Assembly (NCBI GenBank): GCA_018712785.1
Contig: DVGK01000061.1
Coordinates: 1 to 64,000 of the forward strand
Reading direction: 5' to 3'
DNA length: 64,000 bases
Source: Candidatus Choladousia intestinavium
GTDB lineage: Bacteria > Bacillota > Clostridia > Lachnospirales > Lachnospiraceae
Position numbers and translations under genes: made by a program. The notes under the pieces are model-generated. The model was not told the origin of the DNA, searched no databases, and saw nothing but the letters and a program-made list of their open reading frames with translations. Positions 26,962-37,376 of the stretch are shown in pieces; positions within the stretch are counted from its first letter, which is position 1; each line of letters begins with the position of its first letter.

Positions 26962-29076
26962 TTAAGACTCTCTTGTATCTTTCTTAAAATTTACCAGTAC
27001 AATACCTCCAAAGGCGCCCATGGGAATGCGGACCTCCCCCGCCTCCACGGGGATCAAAGCCGTTTCTTCAGTATATCCGCTCTTGTCCGAATAGAAAATC
27101 CTCCTTAAAGCTCCCCTCTTCTCCACGCCTGTCTCCCAGACCGTGAAGCGCAGCTCCTTGTCGTGGTCATTATTATTGAACGCCACAATCACCTGGCATT
27201 CCTCACTGAACCTGCCGTATGCCAGGCAGTTGTAATCCGCGCGGAGGAATCGCAGGGAACCGTGGGTCAGAACCGGATATGCCTTGTGCATCCGGATGGC
27301 GGCCTTGTGAAATTCCAGCATAACAGGATCCTCCCGTCCCCAGGGATACGTCCGCCGGTTATCCGGATCCGTAAATCCGCAGACTCCCGCCTCGTCCCCA
27401 TAGTATACTGTGGGCGCTCCCGGCCAGGTCATCTGCATAATCACTGCCTCTCTCATTACCGCCGGTTCCACGCCCTCAGAGGCCGCCGCATGTCCCAGGG
27501 ATTCCACACGCCCCACTTTGTGGTTCGTCCTGGTCAAAAACCTGGAATGGTCATGGTTGGAGAGTTCATTCATCGCCGTCAGAAGAGACGGTGCCAGAAA
27601 GCTGCCCATGTGATACCGCATGGCTCCGATAAAGCTCTCCGCGTTTCCTAAAAGTCCCGGCTGGAAATCGTCACTGTGCTTCTCCATTCCGGTAAAAAAC
27701 CAGGTCAGGGGTTCCATAAAGGCATCGTAATTCATGACCGTATCCCACTGATCTCCGTGAAGCCAGGAAGCCGCATCTCCGTAATGCTCCGCCAGGATAA
27801 TGGCGTTAGGATTTGCCTTCTTTACCGCCTTCCGGAATTTTTTCCAGAAGGTATGATTGTACTCACTGGAAAAGCCCAGATCCGCCGCCACGTCCAGTCT
27901 CCAGCCGTCTGCGTTGTAGGGCGGCGAAACCCATTTGGCCGCTATATTCAGAATATATTCCTCCAGCTTTGGAGAATCTTCATAATTCAGCTTGGGAAGC
28001 GTATCATGCCCCCACCAGCCTTCGTAAAAGGAGTTGTACGGCCACTCATGCTCGTTATAAAACTTAAAAAAGCTTCGGTAGGGACTGTCCGCGGAAATAT
28101 AAGCCCCTTTCTCATAGTTGGACTGCTTCTCATAGATCTGTTCCCGGTCCATCCATTTATTAAAAGAGCCGCAGTGGTTCAGGACACCGTCCAGAATCAC
28201 CTTCATGCCCCTTCTGTGAAGCTCCTCCACCAGCTCCGCAAAAAACTGGTTGCTGGCCTCAAGGTTCCTGGGATCCGTAACTCTCGTAATATATTTGGTG
28301 GCATGCTTATTGTCATTGTCCCATTCATGGAGAAGCCGCCCCTCCTCATAAACAATTTTTCCAAAATGAGGGTCAATATAATCATAATCCTGAATATCAT
28401 ATTTATGATTCGACGGTGAGACAAAAAGAGGATTGAAAAAGATCACTTCCACCCCCAGTTCCTGAAGGTAGTCCAGTTTATCCATAACTCCCTGAAGATC
28501 TCCCCCGTAGAATTCCCGGACGCCCATATAAGCAGGAAGCTTATACCAGTCCCGTACCCGGGCGGTTCCCTCTCCGATATAGATATATTCCCGATCCTCT
28601 ACATCGTTGGTGGGGTCTCCGTTATAAAATCTCTCTGTAAAGATCTGATACATTACGGCTCCTTTGGCCCAGTCCGGTGTGGAAAATCCCGGAACCACAC
28701 AGAAAGCGTTGCTCTCCTGCAGATCCTGTGAAACGCCGGATTTATTATAAAACAGCCGCAGCTTTCCTGTCTGAACCTCAAAATAGTAATAAATCGGTTT
28801 TTCTCCGGCTACGATCTCAGTTGTATAATAGTCGAATTCACCCTCGCTTTTTTCCAGCCGCATCAGATTCTTTACTGTACCGCTGATAAAGAAGACAAAA
28901 TCCACGTTGTCCTTTGCTGTCCTGAACCGGATTTTGATCGTATCTCCTGTTTTCGGTTCCATAGGACAGACGTAGTTCCTCGTCTCATCCGAAAACAGGG
29001 CCCGCGTGTTAAGAACCGGGCGCATAAATGTAATATATCGCTGTGTTTGTGTCAAATATTTAAAGTTCTGTTCCAT
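26962..29076 (-). CDS. Alpha-amylase family glycoside hydrolase (neopullulanase/cyclomaltodextrinase-like, GH13)
   Basis: KVILDGVLNHCGSFN, DGWRLDVAADLG, NAIILAEHYGD, LSNHDHSRFLTRT GH13 motifs. Confidence 0.92.
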   Translation of the reverse strand: MEQNFKYLTQTQRYITFMRPVLNTRALFSDETRNYVCPMEPKTGDTIKIRFRTAKDNVDFVFFISGTVKNLMRLEKSEGEFDYYTTEIVAGEKPIYYYFEVQTGKLRLFYNKSGVSQDLQESNAFCVVPGFSTPDWAKGAVMYQIFTERFYNGDPTNDVEDREYIYIGEGTARVRDWYKLPAYMGVREFYGGDLQGVMDKLDYLQELGVEVIFFNPLFVSPSNHKYDIQDYDYIDPHFGKIVYEEGRLLHEWDNDNKHATKYITRVTDPRNLEASNQFFAELVEELHRRGMKVILDGVLNHCGSFNKWMDREQIYEKQSNYEKGAYISADSPYRSFFKFYNEHEWPYNSFYEGWWGHDTLPKLNYEDSPKLEEYILNIAAKWVSPPYNADGWRLDVAADLGFSSEYNHTFWKKFRKAVKKANPNAIILAEHYGDAASWLHGDQWDTVMNYDAFMEPLTWFFTGMEKHSDDFQPGLLGNAESFIGAMRYHMGSFLAPSLLTAMNELSNHDHSRFLTRTNHKVGRVESLGHAAASEGVEPAVMREAVIMQMTWPGAPTVYYGDEAGVCGFTDPDNRRTYPWGREDPVMLEFHKAAIRMHKAYPVLTHGSLRFLRADYNCLAYGRFSEECQVIVAFNNNDHDKELRFTVWETGVEKRGALRRIFYSDKSGYTEETALIPVEAGEVRIPMGAFGGIVLVNFKKDTRES

Positions 29077-29151
29077 TCTTACCTCCGCTGCTATTCAAAA
29101 CGGCATATCTCAGATCCCTCCCGGGAGGGCTGCATACAGTCTTTCTCTTCA

Positions 29152-29204
29152 TTTTATACTAAATTTGCTCTGAATACAACTTTTATACTAAATTTGCTCT
29201 AAAT
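29152..29204. repeat. Two direct copies of TTTTATACTAAATTTGCTCT(G/A)AAT, 29-bp period
   Basis: Copies at 29152-29175 and 29181-29204, differing by one base over 24 bp; upstream of the amylase gene. Confidence 0.85.
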
Positions 29205-29250
29205 GCAGCCTGTTTCCGGTTTCTGCTCACGCCGCCTTTTTCTCCACACG

Positions 29251-29282
29251 AAAACAGCCGGCTGCAATCAGCCGGCTGTTTT
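29251..29282. terminator. Strong hairpin, probably terminator downstream of ftsH
   Basis: AAAACAGCCGGCTG-CAAT-CAGCCGGCTGTTTT perfect 14-bp stem with flanking A/T runs on both strands. Confidence 0.75.
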
Positions 29283-29481
29283 GGAGAAGGTATTTCTTCT
29301 AATGGGGTGTAGCAAAAACTATATAATGTATTGGGGGGTTTTACGATTATTATTATAGCATCGGTCCCAAAATAAGTGTGCATAAACTTCACAAAAATGA
29401 GGTTGCTTTTTTGTGCAGATTGACATCCCACTCTTTTTACCCCGGTTTTCGGCTCCGTCATTTCACCGAATTGTGAGGATT

Positions 29482-31290
29482 CTATGAGAAAAGAGCTTCG
29501 AACTCCATACGGCCAATCTTCTCTTTTTCAATCAGAAGGGCCGCGCAGGCATGGAGAACGCTTTCATTATCCCGCAGAAGCCTTTTTGCCTCCTGATAAG
29601 CGCCGTCAATAATATTCTTCACTTCCTGGTCGATAACAGAAGCCACCTCTTCCCCGTAAGCTCTTGTATGGGCCAGATCTCTTCCGATAAAGACCTCGTC
29701 CCCGTCCGCGTCATAATTAATCAGGCCTACCTTTTCAGACATCCCGTACTTTGTCACCATCGCTCTGGCAATGGAGGTGGCCTGCTTAATATCCTGGGAA
29801 GCGCCGGTAGTCACGTCTCCTATCACCAGCTCCTCAGCCACCCGGCCTCCAAGGCTCACTACGATATTCTGAAGCATCTGGCCCTTGGTGTTAAACATCT
29901 CATCCTTCTCCGGAAGTGGCATGGTGTAACCTGCCGCTCCGCGGCCCGTGGGGATAATGGAAATCGTATGCACCGGTCCCACGTCAGGAAGAAGATGGAA
30001 TAAAATGGCATGGCCGGACTCATGATAAGCAGTGATCTTCTTTTCTTTGTCAGAAATCACCCGGCTCTTCTTCTCCGCGCCGATTCCAACCTTTACAAAA
30101 GCTCGGTTAATATCCTCCTGCTTCAGGTAAGCCCGCTGATCTTTGGCTGCGATGATAGCAGCCTCGTTCATCAGGTTTTCCAGATCCGCACCTGTAAAGC
30201 CCGCGGTGGTTCTGGCCACCTCTTCCAGATTTACATTGTCAGCCAGCGGCTTTCCCTTAGAATGAACCTTCAGAATCTCTTCCCGGCCCTTTACGTCCGG
30301 CCGTCCCACCGCGACAGACCGGTCGAAACGCCCCGGTCTTAAAATAGCGGGATCCAGAATATCCACCCGGTTGGTAGCCGCCATAACGATAATGCCTTCA
30401 TTTACACCGAAGCCGTCCATCTCCACCAGAAGCTGATTCAGCGTCTGCTCCCGCTCATCATGACCGCCTCCCATGCCGGTGCCTCTTCTTCTGGCCACCG
30501 CGTCAATCTCGTCAATAAACACAATGCAGGGCTGATGTTTTTTGGCCTCTTCAAAGAGATCCCGGACTCTGGACGCGCCTACGCCCACAAACATCTCCAC
30601 AAAATCCGAACCCGAAATGCTGAAAAAAGGAACCCCGGCTTCACCGGCGATGGCCTTGGCCAGCAGGGTTTTCCCCGTTCCCGGAGGGCCGACCAGAAGA
30701 ACTCCCTTGGGAATTCTGGCTCCTACCTGAATGAATTTCTGAGGATCCTTCAGGAAATCCACGATTTCCTCCAGCTCTTCTTTCTCTTCCTGCAGTCCGG
30801 CCACATCCTTAAAGGTAACCCGCTTGGCATCTGGCGTAATCATCCTGGCCCGGGTTTTCCCGAAGTTCATCATCTTGGCGTTGCCGCCTCCGGCCTGCCG
30901 GTTCATCATCATAAAGACGATCACCACCGCAGCTCCTACCACCAGGGTGGGGAGGAATACAGTGAGGAAGACACTGTCCCTTCTTACGCTCTCCATATTC
31001 GTCTCTATAGCCGAATATTCCATGAGCCGGTCCTGTTCTTCTTTCACATCCGCCACATTTACGTATTTCACATCCCCGTCTGTGAGAACCACCCGCAGCG
31101 TTCCGGTAGGCACCTCCTGATTGGGCGTAATATCCACCCGAACCACCTCTCCGTTCGTTAAGGCGTCCTCGTACTCCTTCTGGTTCCAGGTCTGGCTTGC
31201 CTCCAAACCGCCTCTGAAGGTCATCAGAAGCAGAAGAATGATCACCCCGATCACCAGATAAAAACCAAGTCCTTTGGCATTTCTGTTCAA
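29482..31290 (-). CDS. ftsH: ATP-dependent zinc metalloprotease FtsH
   Basis: [53 protein letters not shown] zinc motif. Confidence 0.97.
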   Translation of the reverse strand: MNRNAKGLGFYLVIGVIILLLLMTFRGGLEASQTWNQKEYEDALTNGEVVRVDITPNQEVPTGTLRVVLTDGDVKYVNVADVKEEQDRLMEYSAIETNMESVRRDSVFLTVFLPTLVVGAAVVIVFMMMNRQAGGGNAKMMNFGKTRARMITPDAKRVTFKDVAGLQEEKEELEEIVDFLKDPQKFIQVGARIPKGVLLVGPPGTGKTLLAKAIAGEAGVPFFSISGSDFVEMFVGVGASRVRDLFEEAKKHQPCIVFIDEIDAVARRRGTGMGGGHDEREQTLNQLLVEMDGFGVNEGIIVMAATNRVDILDPAILRPGRFDRSVAVGRPDVKGREEILKVHSKGKPLADNVNLEEVARTTAGFTGADLENLMNEAAIIAAKDQRAYLKQEDINRAFVKVGIGAEKKSRVISDKEKKITAYHESGHAILFHLLPDVGPVHTISIIPTGRGAAGYTMPLPEKDEMFNTKGQMLQNIVVSLGGRVAEELVIGDVTTGASQDIKQATSIARAMVTKYGMSEKVGLINYDADGDEVFIGRDLAHTRAYGEEVASVIDQEVKNIIDGAYQEAKRLLRDNESVLHACAALLIEKEKIGRMEFEALFS

Positions 31291-31333
31291 TTTTGAATCT
31301 CCTTTCCAGCAGACAGTCCTCTGTCCGGCTCTC

Positions 31334-31864
31334 TCATTCGCCTACGAATTCCACTATGCCCACAAAGGGAAGATTTCTGTATTTCTGCGCATAGTCCAGG
31401 CCGTAGCCAACAACGAATTCGTCCGGTATATTAAAGCAGGTATAATCCACCTCCACAGATGTGACCCGGCGCTCCGGTTTATCCAGAAGCGTACACAGCT
31501 TCAGACTCCGGGGATTCCTCTTCCCCAGAATTTCCATAAGATAGCTGAGGGTCCGCCCGGAGTCCACGATATCCTCCACAATCAGCACATCCTTCCCATC
31601 CAGAGGCTCATCCAGATCCTTGATGATCTTCACAACTCCGCTAGATTTCGTATCGCTTCCATAGCTGCTCACAGACATAAAGTCCATAGTCACGGGCACT
31701 GTAATCCTCTTGGCCAGTTCACACATAAAAAAAACACTGCCCTTGAGCACACAGATTAAATGAACCTCCCGGCCCGCGTAATCTTCACTGATCTGCTTCG
31801 CGACTTCCGCGATCCTGGCGTTTATCTCCTGCTCCTGCAGAAAAATCCTGACCTTTTCTCTCAT
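31334..31864 (-). CDS. hpt: Hypoxanthine phosphoribosyltransferase
   Basis: [40 protein letters not shown] motif. Confidence 0.95.
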   Translation of the reverse strand: MREKVRIFLQEQEINARIAEVAKQISEDYAGREVHLICVLKGSVFFMCELAKRITVPVTMDFMSVSSYGSDTKSSGVVKIIKDLDEPLDGKDVLIVEDIVDSGRTLSYLMEILGKRNPRSLKLCTLLDKPERRVTSVEVDYTCFNIPDEFVVGYGLDYAQKYRNLPFVGIVEFVGE

Positions 31865-33294
31865 GTTGCTTCCTCCTCAATCTGTATTTTCAGCACTCTG
31901 TATGTATTCTCTCTCACCTTCGCGGCCTCGCTGATCCGGTATCCTACGACCCAGAGAACATGGCTCCCCTGGGCAACCAGCCAAATCCGATCCCTCTGGT
32001 CTCTGGGAATCTTCAGATCAATCAGATAATCCTTCAGCTTTTTCCTGCCTCCGGACTCATTTACCACCAGATAGTCCCCCGTCCTGCGGGTGCGCAGACA
32101 GAGATTTTGATCTATTGTATCACATGCAAGCCATTTCGTATACTTTTTTTCTTCCAGAATTTTCTCCGGCGCAGTCTCGCCCCGGACCGGAAAGTCTACC
32201 TGCACCTTCATTCCCTGAAAATGCTTCACTCCCGCTTCCGCCAGCAGAAGCTCCTCCGTGTTCTTCCGGCTGCCCTCTGCCAAAGCCGGCGCCTTTCTAA
32301 AACGGACAGAGTCCTTTTCCCTGACCGCCCTTCCCTCGCCCGGAAAAAAGCATTCCCTGCCGCACGGAAGCTTCGTAAGCCTCTCCAGGGCTTCCAGATG
32401 TACGCTTCCCACATCTGTAAGACCGCCGGTACACTTCTTAACGCATCTGCGCAGAAGCTCTTTTTGTATCAGCTCCGGCTGCTGAAAAAAAGGCAGGAGC
32501 TTAAGCACCCAGGACTGCCCGCCCTGCCTCATCTCCGGGACGATACACTTTTCTTCCGCCAGGTCAGTCTGCACCTGCAGGTACTCCCAGACCTCCTGCA
32601 GCCTAAGGGCCGCCTGGGCAATATGCCGGGATGCCCGGGAATTCACCTGGCTTTCCAGCGCAGGCAGTATCCCAAGCCGGATTCTGTTTCTGGTATACTC
32701 CGTCTCCAGATTCGTCCGGTCCGTGCGCCATCCGATTCCTCTTTCCTCCAAAATCCTCTCGATCTCTTCCCTTGACAGAAAAAGAAGGGGACGTATAATC
32801 CTTCCCTGTACCGGTCGGATTCCTCCAAGGCCCTTCAGCCCGCTTCCCCTGGCCAGTCTGAAAAGGACGGTCTCCGCCTGGTCCCCCTGGTTGTGGGCCA
32901 CCGCCACCCTGTCTCCCTGCCAGAGCTTTCTTTCTTTCTCAAAGATCTCATACCGGACCTTGCGCCCCGCCTCCTCCAGGGAGATTTTTTCTTCCGCAGC
33001 GATTTTCTCCACTTTACAGTGTACCACCCTGCAGGGAATTTCCCACTCCCTGCAAAGTCCGTCTACCCACCGGGCGTCTCCCAGGCTCTCTTCACCCCGG
33101 ATTCCATGTTCCACATGAATGACTTTTAGGGAAAACGGAACCTGCTTTCTGTATTCCTTCAGCGCGTACAGAAGGCAGACCGAATCCGCCCCTCCAGACA
33201 CGCCGGCCAAAAGGCGCATTCCCGGGTGAATCATTTTGTATTCCTCAATGGTCTTAAAAATTCTCTCCAGTTCCTTCTTCCGCATCATATCCAT
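31861..33294 (-). CDS. tilS: tRNA(Ile)-lysidine synthase
   Basis: RLLAGVSGGADSVCLLYAL (SGGxDS PP-loop); VIHVEHGIRGEES; overlaps hpt start. Confidence 0.95.
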   Translation of the reverse strand: MDMMRKKELERIFKTIEEYKMIHPGMRLLAGVSGGADSVCLLYALKEYRKQVPFSLKVIHVEHGIRGEESLGDARWVDGLCREWEIPCRVVHCKVEKIAAEEKISLEEAGRKVRYEIFEKERKLWQGDRVAVAHNQGDQAETVLFRLARGSGLKGLGGIRPVQGRIIRPLLFLSREEIERILEERGIGWRTDRTNLETEYTRNRIRLGILPALESQVNSRASRHIAQAALRLQEVWEYLQVQTDLAEEKCIVPEMRQGGQSWVLKLLPFFQQPELIQKELLRRCVKKCTGGLTDVGSVHLEALERLTKLPCGRECFFPGEGRAVREKDSVRFRKAPALAEGSRKNTEELLLAEAGVKHFQGMKVQVDFPVRGETAPEKILEEKKYTKWLACDTIDQNLCLRTRRTGDYLVVNESGGRKKLKDYLIDLKIPRDQRDRIWLVAQGSHVLWVVGYRISEAAKVRENTYRVLKIQIEEEAT

Positions 33295-33314
33295 GAATTT
33301 CCGAATCTATTCCT

Positions 33315-34796
33315 TTATTTCTCCCAAATCGTACCCACCAGAACGGTCATATCGTCCCTGGCCTGAAGCTTCTGCATCAGATATACCCGTTCCATCAGCC
33401 GTCTGGCATACTCTTTCGCGTTCTGGCAGGCGGCCTTCCTTATAACCTCCTTCATGCCTTCTTCCCCCTCCTCCTGGGAGAAGGCCTCCAGCACCCCGTC
33501 TGTCACCATAATCACCGTATCTCCCGGAGAAAGCTGTCGATGGACGCATTCATAATCCGCCTGCTGCATCACACCCGGAGGATAGGCGCTGGAATGAATC
33601 ACTTCAATCTCCTCACCGTGGCACAGAAAGGTGTCCGCCGCCCCTGATTTCATCAAATCACATTTTGCATTATACAGATCTATCATACATAAATCAATGG
33701 TAGAATACATCTGTTCCCGGTTCTGCAGAAGCATACAGGAATTAATCATCCGCACTGCCGTCTCCTGGGGAAAACCGGCTTCAAGGAACTGCTCAAGCAG
33801 CTCAATCACTTTTTCGCTTTCCCGGCATGCCCCGACTCCTGAACCCATGCCGTCCGCCAGGCTCATAACTACCTTTCCTGTTTCCTTCTGCAGCAGAGCG
33901 TAATTATCCCCGGACACCAGCTCCCCGGCCTTGGTGATCCTGGAAACGCCGCAGAACATCTGATATCTGGTATCCGGCACGAAATGGAAATTCGCATACT
34001 CCGGCAGCACCGCGCCGTGGCAGTTCCAGGATGGACACATCTTCTTCTGACAGCAATCCGAGAGAATCTCGCCCACTGTCCTGGCGGAAACACAAGATTT
34101 ACCTGTGCTTCTCAGAGTCAGATAAATCTCCGGCCTCTCCCCGTCGAAAAGAAATACCCGTATATTCCCCAGCTGGATGCCAAGATACTTGAATTCACGG
34201 CGAAGCTTTTTCCAAAGCTCCTGCTCAAGCTTCGGGACTCCCACGAATCCGTCTGCCAGCCGTCCAAGGAGCTCCGCCGTCCGGCACACCTGTTCCCCGG
34301 CAGCCGCCCTCTGCTCCAGCATCCGGTTTTTCCAAAGCAGCTCTCTTCTGGCTTCTTCATATTCCCGAGTCAAAGCTTCCGCTCCGTAATCCGGCTGAAT
34401 ACATGTCCCCTTCCAGGTCCGAATCAGTTTTTCCGAAACCTGTCCGCTCTCCTCCAGTTCACAGATCATCTCATAGAAAACGCGCCCTGTCTGAAAGTAA
34501 TGCTCTCCCCAGCATTCTTCCTCCCTTGAACAGTTCCGGCACAGTCTCTCCTGCACCTGCCGGAACATTTCTTCCAGCTCTCTGTCCCCCAGACGCTCTT
34601 TCTGGCACGGCAGCTCCTGAAAAAGTCTGGCCAGCCCTTCAAAAGCCTCCGCGTATCTTAGGATCTGTTCCTGCTCCGGAAGAGGATATACATCCCGGAT
34701 CCCATATTTCCCCGTTTTCTCTCTTTTCTGTATTTCCTTTCTCCCTGCCAGGAAGTTCTCCCGTATCTGCGAAATCGCGGTGAATAATTCACTCAT
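33315..34796 (-). CDS. SpoIIE-family PP2C phosphatase without membrane domain
   Basis: SLADGMGSGVGACRESEKVIELLEQFL...DTVIMVTDGVLEAF...ARDDMTVLVGTIWEK; Cys-containing central region ERLCRNCSREEECWGEHY; adjacent to tilS-hpt-ftsH as in the classic spoIIE locus; no TM segments in the ORF. Confidence 0.82.
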   Translation of the reverse strand: MSELFTAISQIRENFLAGRKEIQKREKTGKYGIRDVYPLPEQEQILRYAEAFEGLARLFQELPCQKERLGDRELEEMFRQVQERLCRNCSREEECWGEHYFQTGRVFYEMICELEESGQVSEKLIRTWKGTCIQPDYGAEALTREYEEARRELLWKNRMLEQRAAAGEQVCRTAELLGRLADGFVGVPKLEQELWKKLRREFKYLGIQLGNIRVFLFDGERPEIYLTLRSTGKSCVSARTVGEILSDCCQKKMCPSWNCHGAVLPEYANFHFVPDTRYQMFCGVSRITKAGELVSGDNYALLQKETGKVVMSLADGMGSGVGACRESEKVIELLEQFLEAGFPQETAVRMINSCMLLQNREQMYSTIDLCMIDLYNAKCDLMKSGAADTFLCHGEEIEVIHSSAYPPGVMQQADYECVHRQLSPGDTVIMVTDGVLEAFSQEEGEEGMKEVIRKAACQNAKEYARRLMERVYLMQKLQARDDMTVLVGTIWEK

Positions 34797-34907
34797 GTTC
34801 TGACCTCCCCTGCCCGTCTGCCCCGCCTCCCCGGCAGACAATCCGCTGTACGCATCCGTATAAGCAGCAGCATCAATTATACCACTTTTCCCCCGCAGTT
34901 TCTGTCA

Positions 34908-34958
34908 AAACATGGAGCCCGGACAAGCCGTTTCACGGCCAGTCCAGGCTCCATGTTT
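34908..34958 (-). terminator. Probable terminator downstream of divIC
   Basis: AAACATGGAGCC...GGCTCCATGTTT 12-bp outer stem plus inner pairing, immediately after the divIC stop on minus strand. Confidence 0.65.
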
Positions 34959-34992
34959 CTTCTTGGATTCGCGCCCTGTCTTCCGGGGCCCT

Positions 34993-35298
34993 TTATTCTT
35001 CCGCCTTAAAGATAATCTCATCTTCATAGACAAGTCCCAGTTTATCTCTGGCGACCTTCTCAATAAACTCTGTGGAGTTCACGTAGTCCTTCAGATTCTC
35101 AATCTCTTCCGCCCGTATCTCCTGATCCTTGAGCTCCTGCTCCAGCTCTTCCTTTCTCTCTGTGTACTGCTGATTCTTCCGAATCAGATTTTGACTCTGT
35201 ACCAGAAGGGCAATCAGGAGCACCATCACCACAAAGGCAATCCCCATCATCCCCCTGCGGTTGCTCTTACTGGCTCTTCTTTTTCTTCTCTGTCTCAT
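34993..35298 (-). CDS. divIC: Septum formation initiator family protein (DivIC/FtsB-like)
   Basis: TM then coiled coil QNLIRKNQQYTERKEELEQELKDQE...YVNSTEFIEKVARDKLGLVYEDEIIF. Confidence 0.88.
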   Translation of the reverse strand: MRQRRKRRASKSNRRGMMGIAFVVMVLLIALLVQSQNLIRKNQQYTERKEELEQELKDQEIRAEEIENLKDYVNSTEFIEKVARDKLGLVYEDEIIFKAEE

Positions 35299-35764
35299 TT
35301 ATACTACCCCGTTTATCTCTTTTGTTCTTTTCTTTTTTTATTTTACCCCTTTTTTTCCTTAAATTCAATTCTTTTACAAGAAAATTCTCCAGCAGTATCT
35401 TTTTTGCCAGCTTTTTCGTCAGGCGTCCGGCCTTTTTTCCTGTCTCCACCGCAAGCTGAAGTGCTTTTCCCAGAACAAAGACCACCCAGCGGCTTACTGT
35501 TTTATGATAGAAAAAAGCGCCCAGAAAAATCCCGGCCGCCACGTAGCCCCGGATCACCCCGTCCGTTCCTGAAAAAACAAGGCAGAAGGTGAGAAAACCT
35601 GCTGTCATCCAGAAAAAAAAGTCCTCCAGAGAGAGCAGAACAATCCCGTGTGGAATCGCTCTGCGCAGAGAACGAAAGAGATCGTAGAACAGAGCCAGAG
35701 AAGCGCCGTGGAGAACAGAGAGCAGAAAAAGCCAGATCTCCTGACGGATCACGCTGCTCATCAT
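35267..35764 (-). CDS. yabQ: Spore cortex biosynthesis protein YabQ
   Basis: Four TM, FYDLFRSLRRAIPHGIVLLSLEDFFFWMTAGFLTF; between yabP and divIC. Confidence 0.87.
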   Translation of the reverse strand: MMSSVIRQEIWLFLLSVLHGASLALFYDLFRSLRRAIPHGIVLLSLEDFFFWMTAGFLTFCLVFSGTDGVIRGYVAAGIFLGAFFYHKTVSRWVVFVLGKALQLAVETGKKAGRLTKKLAKKILLENFLVKELNLRKKRGKIKKEKNKRDKRGSINETEKKKKSQ

Positions 35765-36039
35765 TGAAGAAGCCTCTTTATAAGGCTGCCCTTCTTAGCC
35801 GGACTGCTTCCCTGATAGCTGAAGCTGTCCGCCGCTCCCGTCAGCTCCACTTCTCCTTTATCCAGATCCAGCCGGCCAATATGCAGCTCCTTCCCTTTGA
35901 TCGACAGCATTCCCTGTTCTGTATCCAGAAGCACGCCGGAGTCATCGAAGGAAACCACCTCTGTCACGCCTGTGATGCTTCCCTGTTTTCTGTCTTTCCA
36001 CAGAATACTGTGGGGCTTAATGCTTTTCTTTTCTTCCAT
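35761..36039 (-). CDS. yabP: Sporulation protein YabP
   Basis: HSILWKDRKQGSITGVTEVVSFDDSGVLLDTEQGMLSIKGKELHIGRLDLDKGEVELTG. Confidence 0.9.
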   Translation of the reverse strand: MEEKKSIKPHSILWKDRKQGSITGVTEVVSFDDSGVLLDTEQGMLSIKGKELHIGRLDLDKGEVELTGAADSFSYQGSSPAKKGSLIKRLLQ

Positions 36040-36124
36040 ACGCCTACCGGAACCGTATATTTTCTATTATTCTATGTCCCCTTCCGCTTTCCTATGACTG
36101 CGGCAGAGAATTCGCCGCCGCCAT

Positions 36125-36364
36125 CTATAAATACCGGTACATTTCAGCGGCCGCCTCCTTCTTCACCGTTTCCTGCACAGACAACACCTCTACCCGCACG
36201 GCTTTTCCTCCAAACTGAATCTCTATGGTATCCCCCGGCTTTACAGACAGAGAAGCCTTGGCCTCTTTTCCATTCACCAGGACTCTTCCCGCGTCGCAGG
36301 CCTCGTTCGCCACTGTCCTGCGCTTAATGAGCCGGGATACCTTTAAATATTTGTCAAGACGCAT
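36125..36364 (-). CDS. S4-domain RNA-binding protein (RqcP/YabO-like)
   Basis: MRLDKYLKVSRLIKRRTVANEACDAGRVLVNGKEAKASLSVKPGDTIEI. Confidence 0.9.
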   Translation of the reverse strand: MRLDKYLKVSRLIKRRTVANEACDAGRVLVNGKEAKASLSVKPGDTIEIQFGGKAVRVEVLSVQETVKKEAAAEMYRYL

Positions 36365-36425
36365 TTTTCCCTCCAAACCACAGAAAGTACCTTCTGCCGG
36401 CTTTCTGTTCTCAATCAACTTAAAA

Positions 36426-36450
36426 GAGAATCCTGGAAAGCAGGATTCTC
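36426..36450 (-). terminator. Terminator of hup
   Basis: GAGAATCCTG-gaaag-CAGGATTCTC 10-bp perfect stem; followed by TTTTAAG on minus strand. Confidence 0.7.
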
Positions 36451-36463
36451 AGTTCTTCTGTCC

Positions 36464-36739
36464 TTATTCGTTTACTAAATCCTTCAGTGCCTTTCCGGCT
36501 TTAAACTTCGGAGTCTTAGAAGCCGCGATCACCATGGTCTCGCCTGTCTGAGGATTTCTTCCCTCTCTGGCTGCTCTCTCGGATGTCTCAAACGTTCCGA
36601 AGCCTACCAGCTGAACCTTCTCACCGTTCTTTAACTGTTCTGCAACGACATCTACAAATGCCTTCAGCGCCTTTTCCGCGTCTTTCTTGGATAATTCTGT
36701 CTTCTCTGCGATTGCAGCAATTAATTCTGTCTTGTTCAT
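36464..36739 (-). CDS. hup: HU family DNA-binding protein
   Basis: [32 protein letters not shown]...[22 protein letters not shown]. Confidence 0.97.
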   Translation of the reverse strand: MNKTELIAAIAEKTELSKKDAEKALKAFVDVVAEQLKNGEKVQLVGFGTFETSERAAREGRNPQTGETMVIAASKTPKFKAGKALKDLVNE

Positions 36740-36866
36740 GGCTAAATTCCTCCTCTGGATTTATTTCTATCCTTATTCATCTTTTAGCAGATTTCCTGCC
36801 GCTGTGAACCTATTTTCTCATTCAAATAAGCCCTGGTATTATTTATATAATGCCGCAGGTCTTTTG

Positions 36867-37376
36867 TCAAGGAATTTCCGAAGAAGATCGCTTCAGGTTC
36901 TCAATTACCTGGAGCGCCGCCCTGGAAAAAGCCTGTTTTTCCAGTTTTTCCCAGCCGGTAGGCTTCCCGGCCTTCTCCGCCCGCTTGATCTCTTCCCACT
37001 GTCCCGGGACTTCCTCCGGCAAGGAGGAACCGCTGCCGAATACATGGGGATGCCTCCGAATCATCTTCCGGGAAATGCCTTCGATTACATTCTCAATCGT
37101 AAATAATCCTTCCTCCTCCGCGATCTGGGAAAGCAGCACCACCTGAAGCAGTACATCCCCCAGCTCCTCGCAGAGATTCTCCGGATTTCCCGTAGCCTTA
37201 TACAGATCAATCCCGGCAACCGCTTCCGTCATCTCATTGATCATGCAGGGCTTCAGACTTTCCATGGTCTGGGCTCTGTCCCAGGGGCAGCCGTCTCTGC
37301 CCCTGAGCCTTGCCACAATTTCTCTGAATTTATCAAACTCTGAAATCCGCGTTTCCGATTCATGTCTCTGGTTCAT
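36867..37376 (-). CDS. mazG: MazG-family nucleotide pyrophosphohydrolase
   Basis: LRGRDGCPWDRAQTMESLKPCMINEMTEAVAGID...ENLCEELGDVLLQVVLLSQIAEEEG. Confidence 0.93.
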   Translation of the reverse strand: MNQRHESETRISEFDKFREIVARLRGRDGCPWDRAQTMESLKPCMINEMTEAVAGIDLYKATGNPENLCEELGDVLLQVVLLSQIAEEEGLFTIENVIEGISRKMIRRHPHVFGSGSSLPEEVPGQWEEIKRAEKAGKPTGWEKLEKQAFSRAALQVIENLKRSSSEIP

